This document shows positions 1 to 10,716 of a stretch of DNA of 64,000 bases, one piece after another. How positions within the stretch are numbered: position 1 is the first letter of the stretch; every line of letters begins with the position of its first letter. The translations under genes and the position numbers were made by a program. A model generated the notes under the pieces. The model ran no database searches. It worked only from the letters and a program-made list of their open reading frames with translations, and was not told the DNA's origin. The DNA comes from Homarus americanus (taxonomy: Eukaryota > Arthropoda > Malacostraca > Decapoda > Nephropidae), in the NCBI RefSeq assembly GCF_018991925.1, contig NW_024735503.1, positions 4,314,579 through 4,378,578 of the forward strand, read 5' to 3'.

Positions 1-740
1 GAGTCCATCTTGCAAATATGAGAGTCCACCCTATAATTCCCAGAATCCATCCACTAATCCTCAGACTCCATCGTACAATCCTCAGAGTCCACCCTACATT
101 ACCCAGAGTCCATCCTGTGATCCTCTGAGTCGAATTTACAATCCTCAGAGTCTATCCTATAATCCCCAGAGTCCAATTTACAATCCTCAGAGTCCACCTA
201 ACAATCCTCAAAATCCATCCTACAATCCTCAGAGTCCATCCTATAATCCCCAGAGTCCGCCCTATAATCCTCAGAGTCCATCCTATAATCATCAGAGTGC
301 AATTTACAATCCTCAGAGTCCACCTAACAATCCTCAAAATCCACCCTACAATCCTCAGAGTCCAACCTATAATCCCCAGAGTCCGCCCTATAATCCCCAG
401 AGTCCATCCTACAATCCTGAGTCTATCATACAATCCCCAGAGTCCATCCTATAATCCTGAGTCTATCATACAATCCCCAGAGTCCATCCTATAATTCCCA
501 AAGTCCATCCTATAATCCCCAGAGTCCATCCTATAATCCCCAGAGTCCATCCTATAATCCCCAGAGTCTATCCTATAATCCCCAGAGTCCATCCTATAAT
601 CCCCAGAGTCTATCCTATAATTCCCAAAGTCTATCCTATAATCCCCAGAGTCCATCCTATAATCCCCAGAGTCCATCCTATAATCCACAGAGTCTATCCT
701 ATAATCCCCAGAATCCATCCTACGATCCCTATAGTCCATG
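1..740. repeat. 21-bp minisatellite (CCCCAGAGTCCATCCTATAAT type)
   Basis: Tandem 21-bp units built around CAGAGTCCATCCTATAAT fill this stretch, with point variants such as TACAAT/TATAAT and CCATCC/CTATCC. Because 21 is divisible by three, reading frames stay open with a 7-residue period on the minus strand (MDSGDYR). That is a by-product of the period, not evidence of a gene. The array runs off the left edge of the window. Confidence 0.95.
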
Positions 741-827
741 CTATGAATCTGAGAGTATTCAACGGTCCTCAGAGTCCATTCTACAAGTCTGAGAGTCCTT
801 CCTATGATTCAGAGTCCATCCCGTGGT

Positions 828-1012
828 CCTCAGTCCATCCTGCGGTCCTTAAAGTCCATCCTGCGGTCCTTAAAGTCCATCCTGCGGTCCTTAAAGTCCA
901 TCCTGCTGTCCTTAAAGTCCATCCTGCGGTCCTTAAAGTCCATCCTGCGGTCCTTAAAGTCCATCCTGTGGTCCTTAAAGTCCATCCTGCGGTCCTTAAA
1001 GTCCATCTTGTG
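828..1012. repeat. 21-bp minisatellite, second variant
   Basis: About nine near-identical 21-bp units with core GTCCATCCTGCGGTCCTT. The period and the AGTCCATCCT core are shared with the preceding array, so both probably descend from one ancestral repeat with local homogenisation. Confidence 0.95.
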
Positions 1013-1025
1013 ATTTATTGAAAGG

Positions 1026-1470
1026 ATGAAAAGATTACTGAGAGAGAGAGGTGGGAGGAGAGGGGGCATTACTGAGAGAGATGGAGAGGGGGCATTACTG
1101 AGAGAGATGGGAGGGGGCATTACTGAAGATGGGAGGAGAGGGGGCATTACTGAGAGAGAGATGGGAGGAGGGGGCATTACGAAGAGAGATGGGAGGAGAG
1201 GCATTACTGAGAGAGAGATGGGAGGAGGGGGCATTACTGAGGAGGGGGGGGGCATTACTGAGAGAGAGGGGGGAGGGGGCATTACTGAGAGGGGGCATTA
1301 CTGAGAGAGAGGAGAGGGCATTACTGAGAGAGAGAGAGGGGAGAGGGGGCATTACTGAGAGAGGGGGCATTACTGAGAGAGAGAGGGGTGGCGTTACTGA
1401 GAGAGAGGGGTTTGAGAGGGTGGCATTACTGAGAGAGAGAGAAGTGGAGGAACAGGTGAAAGGAGAGTGA
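1026..1470. repeat. GA-rich minisatellite, GGGGGCATTACTGAGAGA type
   Basis: Irregular tandem units of about 20-35 bp combine GGGGGCATTACTGAGAGAGA with variable (GA)n and GGGAGGAG spacers. The purine bias is strong on the plus strand. Several overlapping frames stay open only because of this composition. Confidence 0.9.
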
Positions 1471-1541
1471 GAGACAATTGAGAAATAAGATGAGGTGAGT
1501 TATAGATGAGAAGCAGTACAGTACAGGTAGGTGTGAGTGAG

Positions 1542-1606
1542 GGAGGAAAGTGAGGGAGAATAGGAGGAAAGTGAGGGAGAATAGGAGGAAAGTGAGGGAG
1601 AATAGG
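1542..1606. repeat. Three-copy 21-bp GA-rich repeat
   Basis: Three consecutive copies of a 21-bp unit containing GGAGGAAAGTGAGGGAGAAT. Confidence 0.85.
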
Positions 1607-1728
1607 CGATATGAACCGGAAGTGTGGTCTAACAACTTACCTGAACACCACAGTAAAACAAACAGCATTATCAAACACTTCAAAACTAAAACTTAAAATT
1701 ATATAATACATAAAACTACAGCAGGAGA

Positions 1729-1730
<2 letters not shown>

Positions 1731-1801
<71 letters not shown>
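1731..1801. repeat. (TG)n microsatellite
   Basis: About 35 perfect TG dinucleotides. The flanks at 1480-1730 and 1802-2080 are unique AT-rich sequence with no recognised gene. Confidence 0.99.
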
Positions 1802-1802
<1 letters not shown>

Positions 1803-2083
1803 GTACTGAGCTGTGGTTGACCTCGTGTAAGACCAGCATCACTTGTATCCTGAAATAAACAGGTGATGGCTTATTTTGGCCTTGGTTGAATTGCATTGTT
1901 TACCATTGAATGTTTACCTGTATTGGTCTAGGTTTATTGGAAGTTGTATACCTGTAACTGCCTATGTATACCGTATACCTGTGTTGTCTATATACTGTAC
2001 ATTACGAACTGTATACCTGCACAGTGTATATATATAAATACTAAGCCAAATGTAATTTTATATGATGATTTTACTGAATAAAT

Positions 2084-2112
2084 ATTATTATTATTGTTAT
2101 TATTATTATTTA
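2084..2112. repeat. (ATT)n microsatellite
   Basis: Short ATT trinucleotide tract with one interruption. Confidence 0.9.
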
Positions 2113-2339
2113 ATAGAGGTGGGGCAGTGTGGAGAGGGGAGGGGGGAGGAAGTGAAGGAACAGGGAGGGGGAGGGAGTGAAGGGAACAGGAGGAGATAGC
2201 CAGCCGTCGTGTGGGGTGAGATAAGACGACACTATCACACTCCTTATCTCCTGCCACCTCTGGGGGCTGCCCTCCACTCCTTTTAACCTCCATTCCACCT
2301 TCCTCCTACTTGTTCACATCTTTCCACCTATACGTCAAG

Positions 2340-2812
2340 TCCAAATTCTTCCCCTCACCCTCCCCCTCCCCTACTGAGCACCAACTGTAATGTTAAGTGA
2401 TCCTCAAGCCCCTCCCCCAACAGGTATGTCCTCCCCCACCAGGTATGTCCTCCCCCACCAACAGTTATGTCCTCCCCACCAACAGGTATGTCCCTCCTCC
2501 ACCACCAGGAAAGTCCAGATAATCACCATCTTCGTCAACAAAATCCCCCCCTCTCCCAGTGCTCTTTACCCTTCCTCCTACACCCCAACAAAACAGGACC
2601 CTCCCTCCCTCCTCCTAACTCGACGCACTGCAGTACCACAGAACTCCCTACTCCGCCTCCCCGTTCTCCCACCCACGTCCAGAAATACTCCCGTCGTCCA
2701 ACCCTCCCTCACCTCTTGCCTTCCCTCTCTCCCTCCATCTTCCCCCCTCCTTTCCTCTTTCCTCCTCCTCCCTCCCTCCTCCCTCCCTCCCTCCCTCCCT
2801 CCCCCCGAACCT
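2340..2812. repeat. Pyrimidine-rich low-complexity tract
   Basis: The plus strand is strongly C/T rich. It holds several imperfect copies of CCCACCAACAGGTATGTCCT near 2415-2500 and a (CCCT)n run near 2770-2803. Open frames here come from composition and show no domain. Confidence 0.8.
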
Positions 2813-2955
2813 AGGCACATCTAGACAAGCTCCTCTGCTCACCAAACTAAGTCAGCTCGACGCAGTGCAGTAGAGGCGCGGGTCAGATACTTCTTCCACT
2901 ACCACGATGTGAAAGAAATGTAATAAGGAGCTTTGGGGCGGCTGTCTGACGGTGA

Positions 2956-2958
<3 letters not shown>

Positions 2959-2991
<33 letters not shown>
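2959..2991. repeat. (GA)n microsatellite
   Basis: About 16 perfect GA repeats. Confidence 0.97.
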
Positions 2992-2996
<5 letters not shown>

Positions 2997-3059
2997 AGCT
3001 ATCAGCCAGATAGGGTGGACTTGGACCAACTGGGTATGAAAAAGATAAAACTAATAATA

Positions 3060-3420
3060 TTTCTGATATATAGACGGAACGGCTAGAAGGACGGAAGAGA
3101 CGGAAGGAGGAGACGACTAACGGAAAAGTAGGGAGAAGAAGAAGAAGAAGAAAAGTAGATACACGGAAGGAAGAGAAATAAAGGGTTTGAAGGATAGGAG
3201 GAAGTACAGGGTGTGGATATAAAGAGGGGGAAGAAGAGGTTGTGGCGCAAGGAAAGAGGATGGAAGAGGAAGATAAAAAATGATGAAGTGATAAAGAAGA
3301 GAGAGATCGGATAGGATACAGAGAAAAAGAGAATAAAGTATAAGGATGACCACCACAAGAGAAAGGAGAAGAGGATAGAAAAGAGGGGAGAGGAGAGTAA
3401 GAAGAGGGGTGGTGAATGCT
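3060..3420. repeat. Purine-rich low-complexity tract
   Basis: A/G-rich plus strand with GAAGAAGAAG and AGGAAGAG blocks. No gene is seen. Confidence 0.75.
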
Positions 3421-3582
3421 GAGGTGTTTTTATCCTAAGTCTATTGGTGTAATCCTGTTAAAGAGGTTCCCTTTACACAAGCACCTGCGGACAACAATAT
3501 ACCTTTATTCTTTACCTGTATTGATTAGTTCACCTGTCTGCGTGTCTCTTCATTAATGTACAGTACATAACAAGCCCTCACC

Positions 3583-4030
3583 TTGTTACCCCCTGTATGT
3601 CCTTCCTACCACACCCACACCACACTAACACCTGCCTCACACACCACACCAACACCTGCCTCCCCACCACACCACACCATACCTAACACACACCTGTCTC
3701 TCTACCACATCACACAAACACCTCTCTACCATATCACACTAACACCTGTCTCTCTACCACATCACACTAACACCTGTCTCTCTACCACACCACACTAACA
3801 CCTGTCTCTCTCTACCACACCACACTAACACCTGTCTCTCTACCACACCATACCACACTAACACCTGTCTCTCTACCACACCCACACCACACCAACACCT
3901 GCCTCCCTACCACACCATATTAACACCTGTCTCTCTACCATACCACACCAAACCTGTCTCTACCACACAACACCACACCTGTCTCTACCACACCACAGTA
4001 ATACCTGCCTCCCTACCACACCGACACCTG
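3583..4030. repeat. ACACCTGTCTCTCTACCACACCACA minisatellite
   Basis: Diverged tandem units of about 25-30 bp made of ACACCTGTCTCTCTACCACA plus a variable number of CACAC blocks. Confidence 0.9.
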
Positions 4031-4036
4031 CCACAG

Positions 4037-4203
4037 TTCCCGCACGTAAGGAGCTTGGCCCCTCCATCCGTATTGAAGATTCTAAGAGGATTTTGGCAGT
4101 GTTTGAGGCCGGACCAGCCCAGCCCGGCCACCTGGCAGCCTCGTCACACAAAGAGGCAACAGGGAGGGCCGCGGACCAGGTTGTACAAAATATTTTACAA
4201 TAA
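4037..4203 (+). CDS. Possible terminal exon, unrecognised
   Basis: A possible splice acceptor (CTGCCACAG) at 4036 opens a 54-codon frame of non-repetitive sequence. The frame starts PARKELGPSIRIEDSKRI and ends at TAA 4201-4203, which overlaps an AATAAA hexamer. Composition differs from the flanking minisatellite. I recognise no family, there is no upstream partner exon in the window, and the frame could be chance or an old mobile element fragment. Confidence is low. Confidence 0.2.
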
Positions 4204-4207
4204 ACCT

Positions 4208-5202
4208 CTTCATGGGTAACGGGGTTGTGGGGTGTATGTGAAGTGTATATGATAGTGTGGGTGTTTATTACTGTTGTTCAAGACTTAGACTGTGGTAGTT
4301 AGGGCCAGGTTTACGTCGGTTCAGATTCCTTCAGATGATTTAATAGCCGGAACACGTCATTGTTGTCCCAGTTGTGGTTCAGTTTGTATTTATATAATCT
4401 ATAATGTGAACTCTCTATAACTGTGACTGTGGCGATGAAAGGTATCCAGGAAGTGCATTACTCGGCAGGTAGGGGTCGGGCTGAGTGAGCTTGGAGGGGA
4501 GACTTCTCCGTCAGGAATGTGTCGGTGAGGTGATGAGCCAGCTGGTGTATGTAGGTCAAGGAGAACCTCACCCCCCCCTTCCCCCCTCCCCCCACCACCA
4601 CCTTCTCATCCCAGCCAGTGGTGTTTGATCGTCTGTCCTTCTCAGGTTAAGTCACTAGATCCTGCGAGTAACTTAATCCATATTGTGATGTTTCTTGGTT
4701 TGATTATGTGTAGATGATGTAGTGAGGATGTTCCAGCATGTGGGTGACGTGCTGGTGCAGGATGTGTGGCTACAGCAGCGTACGTGTAGCTGTAGAAGGT
4801 GATGTTTACTCCCTACTACAGTTCCATCACGTGCTGTTGTCTCACCACCATCACATAAATCATCACGTGAACATTAACCCCCGAGATTATTTTACCTTAA
4901 GATTAACCACCACTTGAGAGAGAAATTTTGAGGATTATAACACACATCTCTTGGGCCGCCGTTTTGTCGTTCGTGTAGTTCTCACTTGAAGGGCCTCACC
5001 TGTTACCTTACCTGGAGGGTTTCTATGGATGTAACTCAATTATGATAACAAAGTGACACACACACACAGCACCTGTGCACCACCTTCAACAGACACACTG
5101 ACCAATCCTTTACATGTGGACGGTGTGCTGAACCATCCACACGTATTCTGTTTATTGACATGGAAATAAAACTGTGATCACGCCAACGATGACTTATGTA
5201 AA
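4208..5202. other. Unique sequence, no gene recognised (apart from the element arm at 4860)
   Basis: Mostly unique AT-rich DNA. A short ATG frame near 4434 ends at a GTAGGG donor-like site, but nothing downstream supports it. A (CA)n of about 8 units lies near 5057. Confidence 0.5.
4860..4907. mobile_element. Half copy of the CCTAA-associated inverted-repeat element
   Basis: The segment reads ATCACGTGAACATTAACC followed by TTACCTTAAGATTAACC. It matches the left arm of the elements at 31918, 40644 and 57019. The central CCTAA array and right arm are absent, so this is a solo or truncated arm. Confidence 0.5.
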
Positions 5203-5618
5203 TGAGTCACCTGAGTCATTTAGTTACCGTTTATCTCTCGTTAGTCACCTGAGTCATGTAGTTACCGTTTATCTCTCGCTAGTCACCTGAGTCATTTAGT
5301 TACCGTTTAACTCTCGTTAGTCACCTGAGTCATTTAGTTATCGTTTATCTCTCGTTAGTCACCTGAGTCATGTAGTTACCGTTTATCTCTCGTTAGTCAC
5401 CTGAGTCATTTAGTTACCGTTTATCTCTCGTTAGTCACCTGAGTCATGTAGTTACCGTTTATCTCTCGTTAGTCGCCTGAGTCATGTAGTTACCGTTTAT
5501 CTCTCGTTAGTCACCTGAGTCATGTAGTTACCGTTTATCTCTCGTTAGTCACCTGAGTCATGTAGTTACCGTTTATCTCTCGTTAGTCACCTGAGTCATT
5601 TAGTTACCGTTTAACTCC
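5203..5618. repeat. 38-bp tandem array with an AP-1-like site in each unit
   Basis: Eleven units of 38 bp. Each contains CCTGAGTCAT, then GTAGTTACCG and a TATCTCTCGTTAGTCA stretch. TGAGTCA, the consensus AP-1 (TRE) heptamer, is kept in all eleven units. Most differences are a T/G switch (CATTTAG/CATGTAG), ending in a slightly diverged copy. Confidence 0.95.
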
Positions 5619-6239
5619 CGTAAACTACTGCCAGTTCTGTACTCCGTGTAATGAATGTGGTTATCCCACATCAATATTCTGACGTCACTGTGATGTCAGA
5701 ACCCCAAATAAACTAATTGACGCAGAGACTAATTTTAATTACCGATGTATTTTTTAATACTTTATTTCTTGTTTATCATTTGTGTTTTTCTCGTGTCCGT
5801 TTGGCAGAATTTGGGAAACCTAAAGATTAGCCCCTCCCTCCCTCCCTCCCCCCCTCCTAACTTACCCCTAGTTAAGCCTACCCTGCCCAACCTAGCACAG
5901 GCTGACGTACCCATCTTCAACCAGGCTCAGCACAACCCAGCTGACCTTGTGGTAGCCTAGAGCCCCATGATAGCCTAGAGCCCCATGGTAAGCTACAGTC
6001 GAACCAGATGTTACTCCAGTCAGTCCAGCTGTTACTATACACCACCAGCAGCTTAACACGCCAGAGTTTTGCAGTAGTAGACTATAATATGTTGTGCAAT
6101 GTTGATCTTGATTTGTAACAACACCGTCGAGGGTCAGACAACATTATCTCATGTTATGGGATGAATCAGACTCTTCGCACCACAACACTGACTCATCATT
6201 TTTTCCAGTGTTATTTGAAATTTATTTTAGTTAGAGCAA
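5619..6239. other. Unique sequence, no gene recognised
   Basis: AT-rich DNA with a C-rich patch at 5830-5865 and a small duplication of TAGCCTAGAGCCCCATG near 5950-5990. A 71-codon frame from 5745 begins hydrophobic but ends in low-complexity proline and has no splice or homology support. Confidence 0.5.
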
Positions 6240-6760
6240 ATCTTACCCACGTATGGAAGTATTGTACACAAATCCATTAGGTAGGTTGGGGAGCTTACAA
6301 TGTGTCCCCCAATTAAAGTGGGACTAAGCACTCCACCTTGGGGGTGCCAAGTTGCATATCTTTGACTTCACTTTTGTAACCCTGAAACAGTGCAGCAGCT
6401 CTTCTGTTGGTTAGGTAACCACTCATCCAGTGTAACAGCCGATCTCCTATGTGGTGATGCAATTATGTACACCTTTACCATGGGTGAAGCCATTTATGTT
6501 AGGAGACATGTGTTCTCTGATTCTATATAAGAGTCTGCGAAGAACCATCCTCTCAAAGGTTTTACACAGGCAGCTGGTTAGTGATATGGGACGAAAAGCA
6601 TCAGGCTGTCCTGGTTTCGGTATTGGTACAACAATACTGCTGGTCCATGTTGTGGGTAGTTGGCCCTCGGCATGACTCATATTGTACAATACCAATAATG
6701 GGTTGCCCGGCACACGCCTTAGTAGTCTAACAATATTGTACAGTAGGTGACTCCGTGGGT
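6240..6760 (-). mobile_element. Non-LTR retrotransposon RT fragment with internal deletion
   Basis: On the minus strand the sequence encodes a reverse transcriptase fragment. First come RT fingers motifs (VVPIPKPGQPDAFRPISLTS, then NGFTHGKGVHNCITT, about 6447-6680). After a break near 6445 come HWMSGYLTNRRAAALFQGY and LGTP-GGVLSP. The block that should lie between them, carrying RT motif A with its first catalytic Asp, is missing. A stop and a one-base shift follow. The upstream (5') end stops at the minisatellite at 6762. This is a dead fragment of an APE-type LINE; I cannot fix the clade. Confidence 0.8.
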
Positions 6761-6831
6761 GAGGGCTGGTAGGTGGGGTGAGGGCTGGCAGATGGTGGGG
6801 ATGAGGGCTGGCAGATGGTGGGGATGAGGGC

Positions 6832-7728
6832 ATAGACAGCAACATAAGTAAATTTGCTGATGACACTAAAATAGGACGTGTAATTAAATCTGACGAGGAC
6901 TCTGCAAAACTACAGGAAGATCTAAACAAATTTTTCGAATGGTCGGAAAAATGGCAGATGAAATTCAATGTGGACAAATGTAAAGTACTCAGTATAGGAG
7001 ATGTAAACAGGGAAACCAGTTACCAGATGAACAACGATGCCATTGTGGAATCCGACTGCGAGAGAGATTTAGGAGTAATGATAAGTAGGAATCTTAAGCC
7101 AAGTAAACAATGTGTTTTTGCTCGTAACAAGGCTAATAAAGTACTTGGGTTCATACAAAGGAGTGTTAGTTACAAGACTAGCGAGGTCATCTTAAAATTA
7201 TATCTAGCGCTTGTGAGACCTCACCTGGATTACGCAGTTCAGTTCTGGTCACCGTATTACAGAATGGATATAGAATCCTTGGAAAGAATCCAGAGGAGAA
7301 TGACAAGACTAATCCCGGGCATTAGGAACCTTGAATACAGAGACAGGTTAAAGCATCTTAATTTGCACTCCCTCGAGAGACGTAGAGTGAGGGGCGACAT
7401 GATAGAGGTGTATAAATGGAAGTCAGGGTTAAACAAAGGGGACATTACAAAGGTACTCAAACTATCCAACCAGGAGCGAACTCGTAACAATGGTTTTAAA
7501 TTAGACAAATTTAGATTTCGGCGTGAAATAGGTAAACACTGGTTTGGAAACAGAGTAGTGGATGAATGGAACAAGTTACCAAATATCATCATTAACTCGA
7601 ATACGCTGGATAGCTTCAAACATAGGTTGGATGCTTATATGAGCAATAGGGGTTGGGTATAAACGGGACTGCCCAGTATGGGTCAATAGGCCCGCTGCAG
7701 TTTCCTCCATTCTTATGTTCTTATGTTC
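6832..7728 (+). mobile_element. 5'-truncated CR1-family LINE
   Basis: Coding sequence starts abruptly in the RT domain (SNISKFADDTKIGR, where FADD is the catalytic motif) and stays open through the thumb/C-terminal region to TAA at 7660-7662. It ends EWNKLPNIIINSNTLDSFKH then LDAYMSNRGWV. A short 3' UTR ends in the octamer-like tail TTCTTATGTTCTTATGTTC, typical of CR1 elements. The copy matches the longer element at 26649-30447. It is 5'-truncated but undamaged in what remains, which suggests a fairly recent insertion. Both flanks are minisatellite, so the target-site duplication cannot be read. Confidence 0.9.
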
Positions 7729-8344
7729 TATGGTGGGGATGAGGGCTGGCAGATGGTGGGGATGAGGGCTGTAGATGGGGGATGAGGGCTGGTAGGTGGG
7801 TGAGGGCTGGCAGATGTGTGATGAGGGCTGGCAGGTGATGGGGATGAGGGCTGGCAGATGGTGGGGATGGGCAGGCAGATGGTGGGGATGAGGGCTGGAT
7901 GGTGGGATGAGGGCTGGTAGATGTGAGAATGAGGGCTGGCAGGGGGATAGGCTGGCAAGTGAGGATGAGGATGATGGCTGGGAGGTGGAGGATGAGGTCT
8001 GACAGGGGAATGAGGGCTGGAGGGGATGAGGGCTGGTAGGGGATGAGGGCTGGCAGATGGGGGTTATGAGGGTGGGAGGTGGATGGATGAGGCTGGCAGG
8101 TGAGAGTGAGGGCTGGCAGGGGGAAAGAGGGCTGGCAGGGGGGAGGGGCTGGCAGGGGAAGATGAGGGCTGACAGGTGGGGAATGAGGGCTGGCAGGTGG
8201 GGTGAGGATGAGGCTGACAGAGGCGATGAGGACTGCAGGGGGATGAGGCTGGTAGAGGGTGAGGATGAGGGCTGACAGGAGGAAGGAGGACTGGCAGGGG
8301 ATGAGGCGGCAGTAGGTTATGAGGGCTGGCAGGAGGATATAGAT

Positions 8345-10006
8345 AATAATAATAATAATTAACGGTTTATTGAGAGAGCATAGCAGCCAGAAGGCTGAAA
8401 ATATACAGTTCATATTTGGGGAATGGGTTTCAATTTACAAATAATATACAAGGACATAAGGATACAGTTAAGATATATAATAACTAGATGGGGAAAAGCT
8501 CAAACTACAGGCATTTCAACATAGTGACAGCAAGAAGTAGGATTTATGGGAGGAATACACTGGTTTATTACGTTATTGATAATTTTACAATGGTTGGGAC
8601 TGGGCTGTTCTTATAGGATAGTTCGCACGTATGGGCTGGATGCGGTTGTGGTGTCGAACAGCAATTCTCGGCTAGGGATCTCAGGTGGTAGTAGGGCCGG
8701 TGTCGAGGATGGTGCAGAAGCTTCTTACCAAATTTGCGGATGAGGTCGTGGTGATGGTCAGTGAGAGTCGAAAGGGTCAGTGTGTTGAGCGCTTCTTGAT
8801 ATGTGGAGTAGGAAGGGAGAATAATCTTGCATGCCCTCTTTTGCACTTTTTCTAGAGTGTTTACGTTGTGTGGCATTTAGGGAGGAAGACCAGCTAGGGG
8901 AGGCATAGGTGAGCTTGTGAAGTATGAATGTTGAGTAGACACTGAGGAGCTCAGGTGCAGGAACTCCGAGGGACTTGAGTCGGACGGAGGGGAGGCTGGA
9001 GGACTTGACAACTTCACTGACTTGTGGTTTCCAATTTAGTTTGTTGTCTATGGTGACGCCGAGGAGCTTAGTGGAATCTACAACCTGGAGTGTGTTGGGA
9101 CCTAAAGTATTGGAAGGAGGTGGGACAATGTCGGAGGAGAGGTTGATGTGCATAACCATGGTCTTGGTATGGTTGATGGTGACGTGGTTGTTGGTGGCCC
9201 AGTTTGGAGACTGTTCAATAAATCCTGAAGGGCGGTATAGTCGGGGCAAATTGTTGACGCTGATCCCAATAGTGGAGTCGTTGACATATTTCCAGCGAGC
9301 AGGGGTTTCTCTTAGGGCATCATTGATAAACATAAGGAAGCAGAGTGGTCCCATCTTGGTGCCTTGGGGGACGCCACAGGTGAGTGACTGAAAGGTGGAG
9401 ACAGCCCCTTGGAAGCGTACAGCTTGGCGTCGGTCACTGAGGAAGTCTGTAAGCCATGGTATAAGACTTTTCCGAAGCCCGAGGTCAATAGCTTTGTTGA
9501 TGATGAAATTGTGGTCGACTAGGTCGAATGCTTTCGTGAAATCAATGAAGGCGACAGCTACAGATGTTTTTCGTTTCTCGAGATGGCGGTATACCTGTAT
9601 GTAATCGAGAAAGCTGACAAGACAGTGAGTGGTGGAGGAAGTTTTCATATTGTCAAATTGCTGAGGGTCTACGCCAGCAATAGCATAAGCCTAGTCCGAC
9701 AAAACTTTCACAGATTAGCCTGGGTATTGGGGTGATTGCAATAGGTCGTAGCTGATTTAAGGAATGTGGGCTGGCTGACTTGGGCACTGGTGATACAAGA
9801 GGTCTTCCAGTCAGCTGGGCATCTGGCTTGACTGAGATAAGCATTGATGATGGAGCATAGGGGTTTAGCAAGCTCCGGGGAGAACTCCTTGAAGAGTTTC
9901 ATTGGTAAGTCAATGGGGGTGGTAGAGCGTTTTAACTAAGTCAGTGGGAAAGGGGGCTGGTAGGTAAGCAGAGAGAGTGGTTGTGTTAAGCCGGGAGCGT
10001 CTGGCA
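8345..10006 (-). mobile_element. 5'-truncated non-LTR retrotransposon with mutated RT active site
   Basis: Minus-strand RT with, in order: fingers (FKEFSPELAKPLCSIINAYL, PIAITPIPRLICESFV) at about 9900-9690, motif A (VAFIDFTKAFDLVDH), motif B (CGVPQGTKMGPL) near 9370, then YVND in place of Y-x-DD (Asn codon 9280-9282), then a CVLSLGVP-like C-terminal region to about 8570. Frameshifts lie near 9650, 9230 and 8870. The 3' UTR ends in CAATAAACCGTTAATTATT followed by an ATT tail at about 8348-8360. The element is inactive. The same 3' tail occurs at 35548. Confidence 0.85.
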
Positions 10007-10329
10007 TATAGGATGGGGGCTGGCGGGGGGATGAGGGTTGGCAGGGGGTGGGGTGAGGATGAGGTTTGGGAGGGGGAGAAGAGGGCTGGCAGGGGGAGAT
10101 GAGGGGCTCTGAGGGAGGATACGGGCTGGCAGGGGGGGCAACACTATCCTCATCATATTAATCCTGGAAGTAATGTATCAGAGTGACCTTACAAGAACGG
10201 CCAGAATCAAGGTTACTGTAAAGGTGTGGCTTTCTCCTCACCATCACTATCACCACCATCACTCATCACAATCATTACTATTACTCACCATTACTATTAC
10301 AGGAAATATTTTGGGTCAAAGTAACACAA

Positions 10330-10622
10330 AAAGATGACCCGTTGGTGACCTGTTAGTGACCCGTTGGTGACCTGTTAGTACCGTGACCTGTAAGTGACTT
10401 AGTGGTAACCTGGATAAACTTGTGGTGACCTGGATAACCTTATGGTGACCTGGGTAGCCTTGTGATGACCTGGGTAACTTTGTAGTGACCTGGATAACCT
10501 TGTGGTGACCTGGGTAACCTTGTGGTGACCTGGAAAAACATGTGGTGACCTGGATAATCTTGTAGTGACCTGGATAACCTTGTGATGACCTGGATAACCT
10601 TCTGGTGACCTGGATAACCTTG
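10330..10622. repeat. 20-bp minisatellite (TGTGGTGACCTGGATAACCT)
   Basis: Roughly a dozen 20-bp units with small variants (GATAACCT/GGTAACCT), preceded by diverged half-units of GTGACCTGTTAG. Confidence 0.93.
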
Positions 10623-10716
10623 TGTGGTGCGTGATACATGGCCCTCGAGCGGGTAATGGCGGCTGTGTGGCCCTGAGATATGTTATTATGCTCGAGGTCT
10701 TGTGGCCAGCCGAGGG

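Larger units (their letters stand above)
6762..10140. repeat. GGGATGAGGGCTGGCAG minisatellite, split by LINEs
   Basis: Variable 17-23 bp units of the type GGTGGGGATGAGGGCTGGCA occupy 6762-6831, 7729-8344 and 10007-10140. LINE sequence occupies 6832-7728 and 8345-10006. The same unit continues on both sides of each insertion, so both LINEs landed inside the array. Confidence 0.9.

Noticed and set aside
7721..8413. 230-codon minus-strand frame rich in Pro, His and Ser
   Set aside because: It lies wholly in the GGGCTGGCAG minisatellite and changes with unit length; no conserved domain.
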